From NCBI GenBank assembly GCA_027021385.1, contig JALUUL010000058.1, forward strand, positions 1 to 64,000: a stretch of 64,000 bases of DNA, given 5' to 3'. The notes under the pieces were generated by a model. It made no database searches. It was not told where the DNA came from and was given only the letters and a program-made list of their open reading frames with translations. Of this stretch, positions 18,381-27,860 are shown in pieces. Both the position numbers and the translations under genes were made by a program. Every line of letters begins with the position of its first letter. The first letter of the stretch is position 1. This stretch comes from Planctomycetota bacterium. Lineage in GTDB: Bacteria > Planctomycetota > UBA1135 > GCA-002748355.

Positions 18381-19970
18381 TCAGTCCGGTCTCAGGTGGA
18401 CGCGCGACAGGCGGATCTTGATCGGATGCCGGAGGAAACCCTCGACCTCCGAGCGGTAGGCCGAGGCGATCGGCGTGTACACGAGGGGCACGAGGGGGCA
18501 ACGCTCCCTAAGGATGTCCTGCATTCCCCGGAACAGGGCTTCCCTCTTCCCCCGGTCCGACTCGCCCTTCGATAGCTGCAGCAGCTTCTCGAAGGGTGGG
18601 TCGGCCATGCGGGAGTAGTTCGTCCCCCCGATCAAGGCCTTCGACAGGAGGGACCCGTAGAAATTGTCGGGGTCGCCGTTGTCGGTGGTCCACCCGATCA
18701 GGGCCATCTGATGCTCGCCGAGCTGGAGTTTCTGGAGATAGCTCGACCAGTCGTACTTCCGGATCGAGACTTCGAGGCCGACGGTCTTCAAGGAATCGCG
18801 AATGATCTCCGCGACCCGGTCGGGCTCCATCAGGTAGGGCCTCGGGTTGTTCATGACGAAGAGGCGGACGGAGGTCCCCGCGGCGACCCCGGCCTTTTCG
18901 AGGAGGCGGCGCGCCTCTCTGGGATCGAAGGGTGGGGCGACGTCCCCGGCATAGAACGGGACGCCCGGGGGAAGCAGATCCCGCGCGGGTTCCCCGTAAC
19001 CGTAGTACCCCCGCTCGAGGATCCGGGAGCGGTCGATCGCCATCGCGACGGCGCGCCGGACCAGGGGTTTGTCGAAGGGCGGGCGCTCGTTGTTGAGCGT
19101 CAGGTAGCACACGTTCAGGCCCGGCCGCACCTGGACTTCCACCCCCTTCGACTTCCTGAGCAAGGGGATGTCCTGGAAGACGACGTCGTCCGTCATCTGG
19201 ATCTCCCCCGAACGCAGCCGCTCCATCCGGCTCGGCCAGTCCTTGATCTGCGTGAAAACGATATGGTCGAGGGCGGGGGCGGGACTTCCCCACCATCCGT
19301 CGAAGCGTTCGAGGACGACCTTGACATCCTGCTTCCAGCTCCGGAACGCAAAGGGGCCGGTGCCGACGGGAGAGACCGCGAAGGCCTTCCCCCTCTCCTC
19401 CAGGGCCTTCGGAGAGACGATCGAGGCGCAGAACATCGCGAGGTTCGGGATCAAGACCACCGAGGGTCTCTTCAGGCGGATCCGGACCGTGAAGTCGTCC
19501 ACGACCTCGATGCCGGCGACTTCGGAGAAGTTGCCCCGATAGGGGGCCTGGGCGGGAGGATGGGGTTTCCCGAAGATCAGCCGGTCGAGGGAGATCTTGA
19601 CGGCCCTCGCATCGAGCCGGCTCCCGTCGTGGAAGCGGACCCCTCTGCGCAGATGGAAGACCCAGGAAAGCCGATCCGGGGCTTCCTTCCAATCGGTCGC
19701 GAGCAGGGGGAGGATCCGGGAAGGCTCCTTCGGATCCTCGGAGAAATCGACGAGGGTCTCGAAGACGTTGTCGAGGACTTTCGTGCTCTCCCCGTCGCTC
19801 GCCGCCGCGGGATCGAGGGTGATGCTGTCCTTCCCCCGCCCGTAGACGAGGACCGCCCTCCGGCTCTCGGCCTTCGTCTCCCCGCCGGCCTCCTTCCCGC
19901 AGGAAAAGGGCAGGACCAGAGACAACAGACAAAGCGCCGGCGCGAGGCCGCTGTTCGAACGGCACGACAT
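18381..19970 (-). CDS. ABC-type oligopeptide-binding lipoprotein (SBP family 5), copy 1
   Basis: From ATG 19970 the product is 529 residues with a lipoprotein signal ending LPFSCG. The mature part has family 5 extracytoplasmic solute-binding features: YGRGKDSITLDPAAASDGES, WVFHLRRGVRFHDGS (the pocket signature), PVGTGPFAF, and FVMNNPRPY. It is a close paralogue of the next gene, sharing long identical stretches, which indicates tandem duplication. No permease or ATPase gene is nearby, so it must either use a transporter encoded elsewhere or act as a sensor. The substrate (peptide, nickel or other) is unknown. Confidence 0.88.
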   Translation of the reverse strand: MSCRSNSGLAPALCLLSLVLPFSCGKEAGGETKAESRRAVLVYGRGKDSITLDPAAASDGESTKVLDNVFETLVDFSEDPKEPSRILPLLATDWKEAPDRLSWVFHLRRGVRFHDGSRLDARAVKISLDRLIFGKPHPPAQAPYRGNFSEVAGIEVVDDFTVRIRLKRPSVVLIPNLAMFCASIVSPKALEERGKAFAVSPVGTGPFAFRSWKQDVKVVLERFDGWWGSPAPALDHIVFTQIKDWPSRMERLRSGEIQMTDDVVFQDIPLLRKSKGVEVQVRPGLNVCYLTLNNERPPFDKPLVRRAVAMAIDRSRILERGYYGYGEPARDLLPPGVPFYAGDVAPPFDPREARRLLEKAGVAAGTSVRLFVMNNPRPYLMEPDRVAEIIRDSLKTVGLEVSIRKYDWSSYLQKLQLGEHQMALIGWTTDNGDPDNFYGSLLSKALIGGTNYSRMADPPFEKLLQLSKGESDRGKREALFRGMQDILRERCPLVPLVYTPIASAYRSEVEGFLRHPIKIRLSRVHLRPD

Positions 19971-20104
19971 GGGCGGCCACCATAGCGGTGGGTCCTTCCC
20001 GTGGAAGATCCGGGAGGCTCCGCGATCCCGGCCGCGGAGACAGGATCCCCGGCGGACGAGGAGGGTCCGAAGCCTCGTGCAACCCGGAGGGATTCGGACC
20101 GGAA

Positions 20105-21787
20105 TCAGCGGGTCCTGCGGACCCCGCACAGATCGAGACGGATCGGGTGCAGGCTGAAGCCCTCTACCTCGGGGGCCAGGGCCACGGTGACCGGCGCGTG
20201 GGCCAGGGGGACGCAGGGGCACTCCCTGGCGAGGATGGCCTGAATCCTCTTCAGGATTTCCGAACGTTTGTCGAATTCGGCCTCTTCCCTGGCCTCCTGG
20301 AGGAGGGCCTCGAAGCGCGCGTGCCGCATCCGCACGAAGTTCGTCGCTCCGATCGCCTCCTTCGAGAGGATCGGGCCGTAGAAATTGTCAGGATCCCCGT
20401 TGTCCGAACTCCAGCCGACCAGGGCCATCTCGTGTTCTCCCTGCTGGAGCTTTTGGATGAAGCCGGCCCAGTCGAGCTTCTCGATCTTGACGACGAGACC
20501 GACCTTCGCGAGTTCGTCCCGGCAGAGTTCCGCGACCCGTTCGGGATCCCCAAGGTAGGGCCTGGGGTTGTTCATGACGGTCAGACGGACCGGCTTTTTC
20601 GGGTCGACGCCGGCCTCTTCCAGCAGGGCCCGCGCGCGGTCTCGGTCGAGCCCCGGCCAGGCCTTCTCCGAATGCCCGGGGACCGTCGAGGGCAGGAGGT
20701 CGTAGGCCGCTTCCCCGAAGCCCTGGAATCCGCGCGCGAGGATCTTCGAGCGATCGAGGGCCCGCGCGACCGCCTGCCGGACCCGGATGTCGGTGAAGGG
20801 CGGCCTCTCGTTGTTCATCGCGAGATAGCAGACGTTCATCCCCTTCGTCTGGACGAGGCGGACCCGGGCGTCTCCGCGCAGGGATTCGAGATCCTGGAGC
20901 CCCAGGTTGTCGCCGATCTGGATCTCGCCCGAACGCAGGCGTGAGAGCCGCATCCTCGGATCCGCGACCTGTGCGAAGACGAGGTCCCGGACTCCCTGCG
21001 CGGGCGGCTCCCCCCACCATCCGTCGAAGCGGGTCAGGCGGATCGCGACATCCTGCTTCCACGAAACGAAGCGGAACGGCCCGGTGCCGACCGGGTTCCG
21101 GCCGAAGGCCTTGCCCTCCTCGCGGACGGCCTTCGGGGAGACGATGGACGCGCTGAACATCGCGAGGTCGCGGAGAAACACGACCGAGGGCTCCCGGAGG
21201 AAGAAACGGATCCTATGCGGACCCAGCACGCGGATCTCCTGGATCCTCGCGAAGGTCGAGCGGTACGGACAGAGGGGTGGGGCTTGCGGATGGCCGGGGT
21301 CGAGTATTCTCTCGAAACTGAACTTGACGGCCTCCGCGTCGAAGAGGCTTCCGTCGTGGAAACGGACTCCCTTGCGGAGGCGGAAAGTCCAGGCCAACCG
21401 GTCGGCCGTGCATTCCCAGTCGGTCGCGAGACTGGGCAGGAGGGTCGACGGGCGGGCCGGATCGTCCGAAAAGCGGACGAGACCTTCGAAGATCTGGTCG
21501 ATGACCTTCGCCGACTCCCCGTCGGAGGCGGCCGCGGGGTCGAGGGTCAGGGAATCCTTCGCTCGCCCGAAGACGAGGACCCCGCGGTCGGTCTTCGGGA
21601 GCTGGCCCTCGGCGGGCGTTTCCGAGCCCCGGAGCCTTGATTCTCCGGCCTCCACCGACCGAGAAGGCGGGGCCTCGCCCCGCGCCGCGGCCCGGACGAC
21701 CCCTTCCCTCGAACAGGCCCCGGGGAGCCCGGTGAAGGCGGCCAGGGCGGCGAAGCAGAAGAGAGCGGCGAGGGGGCGCGCACGCAT
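20105..21787 (-). CDS. ABC-type oligopeptide-binding lipoprotein (SBP family 5), copy 2
   Basis: A 560-residue paralogue of the gene at 18381. The signal peptide ends GLPGACS, a lipobox. A low-complexity linker (about 25-65) precedes the solute-binding fold, with KDSLTLDPAAASDGES, RKGVRFHDGS, NPVGTGPFRF and LVGWSSDNGDPDNFYGP. The last motif also occurs, nearly identical, in copy 1. It is transcribed before copy 1 with 134 bases between them. No permease or ATPase neighbours it. Confidence 0.88.
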   Translation of the reverse strand: MRARPLAALFCFAALAAFTGLPGACSREGVVRAAARGEAPPSRSVEAGESRLRGSETPAEGQLPKTDRGVLVFGRAKDSLTLDPAAASDGESAKVIDQIFEGLVRFSDDPARPSTLLPSLATDWECTADRLAWTFRLRKGVRFHDGSLFDAEAVKFSFERILDPGHPQAPPLCPYRSTFARIQEIRVLGPHRIRFFLREPSVVFLRDLAMFSASIVSPKAVREEGKAFGRNPVGTGPFRFVSWKQDVAIRLTRFDGWWGEPPAQGVRDLVFAQVADPRMRLSRLRSGEIQIGDNLGLQDLESLRGDARVRLVQTKGMNVCYLAMNNERPPFTDIRVRQAVARALDRSKILARGFQGFGEAAYDLLPSTVPGHSEKAWPGLDRDRARALLEEAGVDPKKPVRLTVMNNPRPYLGDPERVAELCRDELAKVGLVVKIEKLDWAGFIQKLQQGEHEMALVGWSSDNGDPDNFYGPILSKEAIGATNFVRMRHARFEALLQEAREEAEFDKRSEILKRIQAILARECPCVPLAHAPVTVALAPEVEGFSLHPIRLDLCGVRRTR

Positions 21788-21867
21788 TCCGGACCTCCGG
21801 TACCTATGGAATCGGAAGTGTCGATCTTACCACGAGTTCCGGCGATCCGACAGAGCCCGCCGCCCCG

Positions 21868-23982
21868 CTACCGGACGACCGAGCCCGGTTCCAGGTCGGT
21901 CGTCACGGGTGCGAGCCGACCCTCGCGGTCCTCGGCCATGAGGAGCATCCCCTCGCTTACGAGTCCCATCATCTTGCGGGGGGCGAGATTCGCGACGACG
22001 ACGACCCTTTTCCCCTCGAGGTCCTTTGGCGCGAGATGTTCGGCGACCCCGGCGAGGATCTGGCGGTGTTCGAATCCGAGATCGACCTCGCAGCGGAGGA
22101 GTTTCCGGGATTTCGGCACCTTCACGGCCGAGACGACCCGCCCGGCCCGCAGGTCGATCTTCGCGAAGTCCTCGAACGCGCAGGGCGACTCGAGCGGGAC
22201 GTAGCCGGAATCCTCTTCCCGGCCCTCCCCGCCCCCCTCGACAAGCTTCGCGACCTGCACCTCGACCTCCTCGTTCGCGATCTTCGAGAAGAGGATTCCG
22301 GCGTCTCCGAGCGGGGCGCCCGCCTCGAGGAGCGGATGGGCGGCGTCGTCCCAGGTGAAGCATCCCTCCCGCGACGGGGAGCCGAGCCCTCCGCCGGGCC
22401 CGCTGTCTCGGAGGCCTTCGAGGCCGAGCTGAGCGCGCAGGCGCCGGCACGAGGCGGGAAGGAAGGGATCGAGGACGACCGAAAGCGTAGCCGCGCACTG
22501 CAGGGCGGCATGGAGGGTGGACGCGCAGACCTCGGGTGCCTCCTTTCGGGTCTTCCACGGCTCCCTCTCGTTGATGTAACGGTTCCCCTCCCTGGCGAGC
22601 GCCATCGCCGTCTCGAGGGCCTCCCGGAAGCGGAATCCCTCGATCGCTTCCCCGACCCGGGCCGGGGTCTTCGCGCATGCCTCGAGAAGGGTCCGGTCCT
22701 CGGGTCCGCCTTTTCCGAGGGGGGGGACCTTCCCCCCGAAGGCCCGCAGCGCGAAGGAATGTGTCCGGTTCACGAAGTTGCCGAGGGTATCCGCCAGTTC
22801 GTTGTTGACGCGGGCCTGGAAATCCCTCCATGTGAAATCGGTGTCCTTCGTCTCCGGAAGATTCGTACAGAGGGCGTAGCGGAGGTAGTCGGCCGGGAAG
22901 GCCTCGAGATACTCATGCAGCCAGACCGCCCAACCCCGGCTCGTCGAGAGCTTGCGCCCCTCGAGGTTCAGGAACTCATTGGCCGGGACGTTCGCGGGCA
23001 GGACGTAGTCCCCGTGCGCCTGGAGCATCGCCGGGAAGATGATGCAGTGGAAGACGATGTTGTCCTTCCCGATGAAGTGGACGAGTTCGCTGTCCCCGTC
23101 CTTCCACCAACGCTCCCAGGCCTCGGGCTCCCCGCGGAGTTCGGCCCACTCCCGGGTCGCCGAGATGTATCCGATCGGGGCGTCGAACCAGACGTAGAGC
23201 ACCTTCCCCCGGGCGTCGACCGAGGCTTCGGCCGCGACGTCCTCGGGCACCGGGACCCCCCAGGGGAGATCCCGGGTCACCGCGCGGTCCTCGAGCCCCT
23301 CCCGCAGCCAGGACCGGACCTGCCCGAGGACGTTCGGTTTCCAGTCCTCGTGCCCCGAGAGCCAGGCCTCGAGAGAGGACTGCATCCGGCCCAGCGGGAG
23401 GTACCAGTGCGTCGTATCCCGGACCTCGGGCACGGCGTCGGTGATCGCGCTGCGGGGATTCTTCAGCTCTCTGGGGCTAAGCGAACGCCCGCAGCTCTCG
23501 CACTGGTCGCCGTAGGCGTCGTCGTGCCCGCAGGCCGGACAGGTCCCGCGCACGAAACGATCAGCGAGGAACATCCCCGCCTCCGGATCGTAGAGTTGAG
23601 CCTCGGTCTTCCGCACGAACACCCCTGTCTTCGCGAGCTTCCGGAAGAAATCGCGGCTCGTCTCGTGGTGCAGGGGCGCGCTCGTCCTCCCGTAATGGTC
23701 GAAGCTCATCCCGAAGCCTTCGAAGGCCTCCCGCACCATGAGGTGGTAGCGATCCACGATCGCCTGGGGTTCGACGCCCTCCTCACGGGCCCGGAGCAGG
23801 ATCGGCACCCCGTGCTCGTCGCTCCCGCAGATGAAGAGGGTCTCCCTCCCACGCAGTCGCTGGTAGCGCGCGTAGATGTCGGCCGGAAGATAGGCCCCGG
23901 CCAGGTGGCCGATGTGCACCGGCCCGTTGACGTAGGGCAGGGCCGAGGTGATGAGGATCCGCGTTTTTTTTTCGTCGGCCAT
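21868..23982 (-). CDS. metG: methionyl-tRNA synthetase
   Basis: The 704-residue product starts at ATG 23982 (MADEKKTRILITSALPYVNG) with AAGGA upstream; an earlier ATG in frame adds 14 poorly matching residues. Visible are HIGH in PVHIGHLAG, a zinc knuckle with CPACGHDDAYGDQCESC, WFDAPIGYISATREW, and the KMSKS loop as KLSTSRGW. The C-terminal 110 residues form an EMAP/Trbp111-like tRNA-binding domain (KIDLRAGRVV). Codons 4-7 contain a run of nine A, striking in this GC-rich DNA and a possible slippage site. Confidence 0.95.
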   Translation of the reverse strand: MADEKKTRILITSALPYVNGPVHIGHLAGAYLPADIYARYQRLRGRETLFICGSDEHGVPILLRAREEGVEPQAIVDRYHLMVREAFEGFGMSFDHYGRTSAPLHHETSRDFFRKLAKTGVFVRKTEAQLYDPEAGMFLADRFVRGTCPACGHDDAYGDQCESCGRSLSPRELKNPRSAITDAVPEVRDTTHWYLPLGRMQSSLEAWLSGHEDWKPNVLGQVRSWLREGLEDRAVTRDLPWGVPVPEDVAAEASVDARGKVLYVWFDAPIGYISATREWAELRGEPEAWERWWKDGDSELVHFIGKDNIVFHCIIFPAMLQAHGDYVLPANVPANEFLNLEGRKLSTSRGWAVWLHEYLEAFPADYLRYALCTNLPETKDTDFTWRDFQARVNNELADTLGNFVNRTHSFALRAFGGKVPPLGKGGPEDRTLLEACAKTPARVGEAIEGFRFREALETAMALAREGNRYINEREPWKTRKEAPEVCASTLHAALQCAATLSVVLDPFLPASCRRLRAQLGLEGLRDSGPGGGLGSPSREGCFTWDDAAHPLLEAGAPLGDAGILFSKIANEEVEVQVAKLVEGGGEGREEDSGYVPLESPCAFEDFAKIDLRAGRVVSAVKVPKSRKLLRCEVDLGFEHRQILAGVAEHLAPKDLEGKRVVVVANLAPRKMMGLVSEGMLLMAEDREGRLAPVTTDLEPGSVVR

Positions 23983-24064
23983 GATTCCTTGATCTTCCGC
24001 CGCGCACGAAACCCGAGGGGACATGCGTCCCCCCGGGGGGAAGCCGTGGAGCTTCGGCCCGCCG

Positions 24065-24070
24065 AGAATA
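24065..24070 (-). promoter_or_regulatory. possible extended -10 element for metG
   Basis: TATTCT on the minus strand, preceded by TGC (an extended -10 context), in the 96-base gap between der and metG. No clear -35 is visible. The call rests on this context and on similar elements before other genes. Confidence 0.25.
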
Positions 24071-24078
24071 GCAAACCG

Positions 24079-25413
24079 TCAGGAGGGGGGGAGTTCGACC
24101 TTGTCGCGCTTGCGGTAGACGAGACGCAAGGGGATCTCCTCCCAGTCGAAGGCCTCGCGGAGGCGGTTCTGGAGATAGCGGTCGTACTGTCCGGTGAAGA
24201 GGCGGGGTTCGTTTACGAAGACGAGGATCGTCGGCGGATGGACGTCGACCTGGGTCGCGTAGAATAGGCGGGGCTGCTTGCCGGAATGGCGCGGGGCGTG
24301 GGCGCGCCTGGCTCTCTGCAGGACCCGGTTGAGCTTCGGCGTCGGGATCTCCCGGCCGGCCTGGGCGTGGAGTTCGGCCGCGAGATCCAGGGTCTCCTCG
24401 ACGTGTCTCCCCTCCAGGGCCGAGAGGAAGCAGATCGGGGCGTAGGAGAGGCCGGGCAGTTCCTGGCGAAGGTAGGCCTCCCAGCGTTTGGGATCGAGCT
24501 CCCCCTCCTCCACGACGAGGTCCAGCTTGTTGCCGACGAGCACGCAGGGTTTGAAGTTCTGCTGGATGAAGGCGGCGAGTTTCTTGTCGACCTGGCTGAC
24601 CGCCCGGCGCATGTCGAAGAGCAACAGGACCGCGTCGGCCCTGCGGATCGCGCGTTCGCTCCGGCCCAGCGAAAAGAGTTCGATCGCGTCCTGGACCCGC
24701 GCCTTCTTGCGCAGTCCGGCCGTATCGATCGCGATCCAGCGCCGCCCCTCACGCTCGAAGGGGACATCCACCGCGTCCCGCGTCGTGCCGGGGATTTCGG
24801 AGACGATGACCCGCTCTTCCCCGCACAGGAGATTCACGAGCGTCGATTTGCCGGCGTTCCGCTTGCCGACGATCGCGATCTTCAGGCCCCCCTCCTCCGC
24901 CACGGACTCCTCGGAGTCGGGAAGGAGGTGGACGATCGCATCGCAGAGGTCGGAGATCCCAAGGCCCTCCTTGGCCGAGACCTGGAGGGGATCCCCGAAG
25001 CCCAAGCGGTGCGCCTCGAGGGCTTCGAATTCGTCCCTGCGTCCCTCGACCTTGTTCGCGACGAGGATCACCGGCTTGCGCAGCTTCCGGACCCGCGCCG
25101 CCACGTAGTCGTCCATCGGCGTGAGCCCGGACTTGGCATCGAGGACGAAGAGGACGAGGTCCGCCTCCTCCATCGCGATCTCGATCTGGCGCGTCACGTG
25201 CTTCTTCAAGAAGGCCTCGTCGACAAGACCCAGGCCGCCGGTGTCGACGACCTCGAACTTCCGATCCGCCCAGCGCAGCTCGATCGAGACCCGGTCCCGG
25301 GTGACTCCCGCGGTCGGCTCGACGATCGCCACGCGCCGGCGGGCCAGGGCGTTCAGGAGGCTCGACTTCCCGACGTTCGGGCGGCCGACGATCGCGACAT
25401 TCGGAAGTCCCAT
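24079..25413 (-). CDS. der: ribosome assembly GTPase Der (EngA)
   Basis: A 444-residue protein with the tandem G domains unique to Der. Domain 1 has GRPNVGKSSL and DTGGLG; domain 2 has GKRNAGKSTL (about 177-186) and DTAGLRKK. NKVEG and NKLDL are the two G4 motifs. A KH-like C-terminal domain ends with a basic region (YRKRDKVELPPS). It acts in 50S subunit assembly. It follows queE by 18 bases. Confidence 0.96.
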   Translation of the reverse strand: MGLPNVAIVGRPNVGKSSLLNALARRRVAIVEPTAGVTRDRVSIELRWADRKFEVVDTGGLGLVDEAFLKKHVTRQIEIAMEEADLVLFVLDAKSGLTPMDDYVAARVRKLRKPVILVANKVEGRRDEFEALEAHRLGFGDPLQVSAKEGLGISDLCDAIVHLLPDSEESVAEEGGLKIAIVGKRNAGKSTLVNLLCGEERVIVSEIPGTTRDAVDVPFEREGRRWIAIDTAGLRKKARVQDAIELFSLGRSERAIRRADAVLLLFDMRRAVSQVDKKLAAFIQQNFKPCVLVGNKLDLVVEEGELDPKRWEAYLRQELPGLSYAPICFLSALEGRHVEETLDLAAELHAQAGREIPTPKLNRVLQRARRAHAPRHSGKQPRLFYATQVDVHPPTILVFVNEPRLFTGQYDRYLQNRLREAFDWEEIPLRLVYRKRDKVELPPS

Positions 25414-25431
25414 GTCCTCGTTCCTCCGGCC

Positions 25432-26187
25432 TTAGGAAAGCCCCAGCATCCGGTGAACTTGTGGAAGCACCAGGACGGAGAAGCCGCGCTCGAGGGCCTC
25501 GGCGCTCTGCGCAAGCAGGTAGTCGGGCGAAGGTCCCTCTCGGACCTGTCCACAGGGGGTGACGAGCTGGAGGACCAGGCGGAAGGAGGCCCGAAAGGGC
25601 TCGAGCCTGTCCAGCGCGGCCTCGAACTCGGGGGGTTCGCCCTCCGTTCCGCACAGGACGACCTTGACTGCAACATCGGTGCTCCGCGAAACGGCGGCCT
25701 CGAGGCAGTCGAGATGGCCCTCCGCAAGGTCCTTCCCGCCGACCGCGGCGGGGAGCTTCCAGTCCATCGAGAGATGATCGACGAGGGGAAGGAGCCCGCG
25801 CAGGACCCCGGCGTCGAGGGCGGCGGTCTCGAGATGCGTCTGGAGTCCCCGCGCCCGCACTCCGCCGAACAGGGCGGCCGCGAAGGCCGGATGGAGAAGC
25901 GGTTCCCCTCCGGTCAACGAGACCCATTCGGGGCGCGGGGCGAGGTCACCATCCAGGAGTTCCAGGATCCGCTCAGGGGTCGCGGGGTTTCGTTCCCTGC
26001 CGAGGACCCGACCGAGGGCGTCCTTCCTCGCGAAGAGGCCGGGGACCTCATGGCTCTCGACCGTGTCGCACCAACGGCAGCGGAGCGGGCATCCGGCCGT
26101 GCGCACGAAGAGGGTCGGCCGTCCGACCATCGGCCCCTCCCCCTGGAAGGCGGAGAAGATCTCGATCAGGGGAGCCTGGGCGGACAC
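25432..26187 (-). CDS. queE: 7-carboxy-7-deazaguanine synthase (radical SAM)
   Basis: A 251-residue radical SAM enzyme starting with GTG at 26187. FSAFQGEG and GRPTLFVRTAGCPLRCRWCDT hold the CxxxCxxC cluster motif (Cys33, 37, 40). LTGGEPLLHP and HLETAA follow as in QueE, which forms the 7-deazaguanine ring for queuosine. No other queuosine genes are in the window. It lies between the aminotransferase gene (17 bases upstream) and der. Confidence 0.88.
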   Translation of the reverse strand: MSAQAPLIEIFSAFQGEGPMVGRPTLFVRTAGCPLRCRWCDTVESHEVPGLFARKDALGRVLGRERNPATPERILELLDGDLAPRPEWVSLTGGEPLLHPAFAAALFGGVRARGLQTHLETAALDAGVLRGLLPLVDHLSMDWKLPAAVGGKDLAEGHLDCLEAAVSRSTDVAVKVVLCGTEGEPPEFEAALDRLEPFRASFRLVLQLVTPCGQVREGPSPDYLLAQSAEALERGFSVLVLPQVHRMLGLS

Positions 26188-26204
26188 GCCGGGATCCTCT
26201 CCGC

Positions 26205-27350
26205 CTAACGACCGCGCCGGGCGAGATCACGCAGGATCTCGATCCCCTCGGCGAGCTTGTCGTCCGGGGCCGCGAAGGAGAGCCGAAAATTCGTATTCCG
26301 GTTCGAGAACGCGGACCCCGGCACGATCAGGAGCTTGCGCTCGAGAGCGGCTTCGAGAAAGTCCTTTTCGCTCCAACCCTCAGGATAGGCCGGGAAGGCG
26401 TAGAACGAACCCTCCGGGCGTTCGATCCGGAAGTCCTCCTTCAAGCCCTCGTAGACCAGGTCGCGCTTGCGGCGGTAGGCCTTCAGATGGGCGCTCATGT
26501 CGAGATCGAAGGCGGCCAGCGCACCGTGTTGCAACGGCGCGGGGCAGCAGACGAAGGTGTACTGCTGCAAGAGCTTCATCGCGTCCAGCACGTCCTCGGG
26601 CCCGACCGCCCAGCCCAGCCGCCAGCCGGGAACCCCCCAGGTCTTGGAGAAGCCCCCGAAGACGAGGCAGCGGTTCCAACGTTCCATCCGCGGCACGAAC
26701 GACGCGAAGGGGAAGTCGTAGGAGAAATGGTCGTAAATCTCGTCCGAGAGGACCCAGAGTCCGTGAGCCTCGGCGAGGGTCAGGATGCGGTCGATATCCT
26801 CCTCCCGGAGCATGCCGCCCGTCGGGTTGCTCGGCGAGTTGCAGAGGATGGCCTTGGTCCGGGGTCCGACCCGAGCGGCCATCTCTTCGAGATCGGGCCG
26901 CCAGCCCTCCCCGTCCCGCTTGGGGTAGAGGTCGTAGGTGCGGACCTCGGCCCCGACGAGGGCCAGCACGTTCCGGTACATCACGAAATAGGGATCGGGG
27001 ATCAGAACCTCGTCCCCCGGATCGAGGAGGGCCATCATCGAGAGGAGGAGCCCGCCCGAGACCCCCGAAGTCATCAGGACCGACTCGGGCCGGGCCCCGC
27101 GCCGGGCTTCCAGATGGTCGAGGACACGCTCTCCCAGGACCTTCAAACCCTGGGTAGGGGTGTAGCGGTTGTACCCGGCGCGGATCGCGCGGATCGCTGC
27201 CTCCTTCATCTCCTCGGGGGCGTCGTAATCCGCCTGCCCGATCGAGAGGTTGATCGGATCCTTCATCGTCGCAATGAGGTCGAACATGCGGCGGACCCCG
27301 CTCCCCTCGATGCGCCCCATCCGCTTGGCCAAACGCTGCTCGACGCTCAT
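26205..27350 (-). CDS. PLP-dependent aminotransferase, class I/II
   Basis: The 381-residue product from ATG 27350 (MSVEQRLAKRMGRIEGSG) has GAGGAG eight bases upstream; an in-frame ATG 36 bases earlier lacks this. It is a fold-type I aminotransferase of the AspC/AlaA type: NRYTPTQGL, SNPTGGML, LSDEIYDHF and GFSKTWGVPGWRLG, where the Lys binds PLP. FRLSFAAP near the end holds the carboxylate-binding Arg. Substrate specificity (aspartate, alanine or aromatic) cannot be read from sequence. Confidence 0.88.
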   Translation of the reverse strand: MSVEQRLAKRMGRIEGSGVRRMFDLIATMKDPINLSIGQADYDAPEEMKEAAIRAIRAGYNRYTPTQGLKVLGERVLDHLEARRGARPESVLMTSGVSGGLLLSMMALLDPGDEVLIPDPYFVMYRNVLALVGAEVRTYDLYPKRDGEGWRPDLEEMAARVGPRTKAILCNSPSNPTGGMLREEDIDRILTLAEAHGLWVLSDEIYDHFSYDFPFASFVPRMERWNRCLVFGGFSKTWGVPGWRLGWAVGPEDVLDAMKLLQQYTFVCCPAPLQHGALAAFDLDMSAHLKAYRRKRDLVYEGLKEDFRIERPEGSFYAFPAYPEGWSEKDFLEAALERKLLIVPGSAFSNRNTNFRLSFAAPDDKLAEGIEILRDLARRGR

Positions 27351-27549
27351 CCTTCCGACTCCTCGCTCCGGTGGAATCCCGGCCACTCCGGCCCAGGATT
27401 CCGGCCGCCGGGACTCCGGTCAACCCGTCCAACGGCCGCCGGAGGACCCAAGGAAAAGGCCGCCGCCCGAAGAGGCGCCGGCCCCGCTTCCTCGAAGGAG
27501 GTCCCGATCGGAGGAGGGCTCGATCCCCTCCCCTCGTTCGGGCCCGGCC

Positions 27550-27765
27550 TCAGGACTCTCCGCCTTCCTCTGCCTTCTTCTCCTTCTTCTTCTTCTTCCC
27601 GGCCACGGCCTTGAAACGGGTTCGCACCTTCGGGAGACCGTAGACCGACTTGGACTCGTCCCACCTCGCCTGCTCCGCGAGGATCGACAGGCGCTCGATA
27701 CGCTTGAAGACGTTGCGGACCTTGATCAGGCCGGCCGAGGTTTTCAGGCTGGAATGGATGGACAT
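27550..27765 (-). CDS. small basic protein, PVC-superphylum signature family
   Basis: A 71-residue very basic protein matching the planctomycete/verrucomicrobial/chlamydial small basic protein family: MSIHSSLK at the N-terminus, RNVFKRIERL, YGLPKVRTRFK and a Lys-rich tail (AGKKKKKEKKAEEG). The family is a known marker of the group and is thought to bind nucleic acid or the ribosome; that function is not shown here. It has its own likely promoter at 27814-27841. Confidence 0.9.
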   Translation of the reverse strand: MSIHSSLKTSAGLIKVRNVFKRIERLSILAEQARWDESKSVYGLPKVRTRFKAVAGKKKKKEKKAEEGGES

Positions 27766-27813
27766 CGCTCAGGTCCTTGTTCGAGGGCTTCCCGGGCGGG
27801 AAAAGGCGGAACA

Positions 27814-27841
27814 GTCTAGCGAAGGGCGGAACCCGCGCAAG
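27814..27841 (-). promoter_or_regulatory. sigma70-like promoter of the small basic protein gene
   Basis: TTGCGC and TAGACT on the minus strand are separated by 16 bases and lie about 50 bases upstream of the ATG at 27765. This is one of the better promoter matches in the window. Confidence 0.45.
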
Positions 27842-27860
27842 AGGCGGGAGGGAGCGGATC

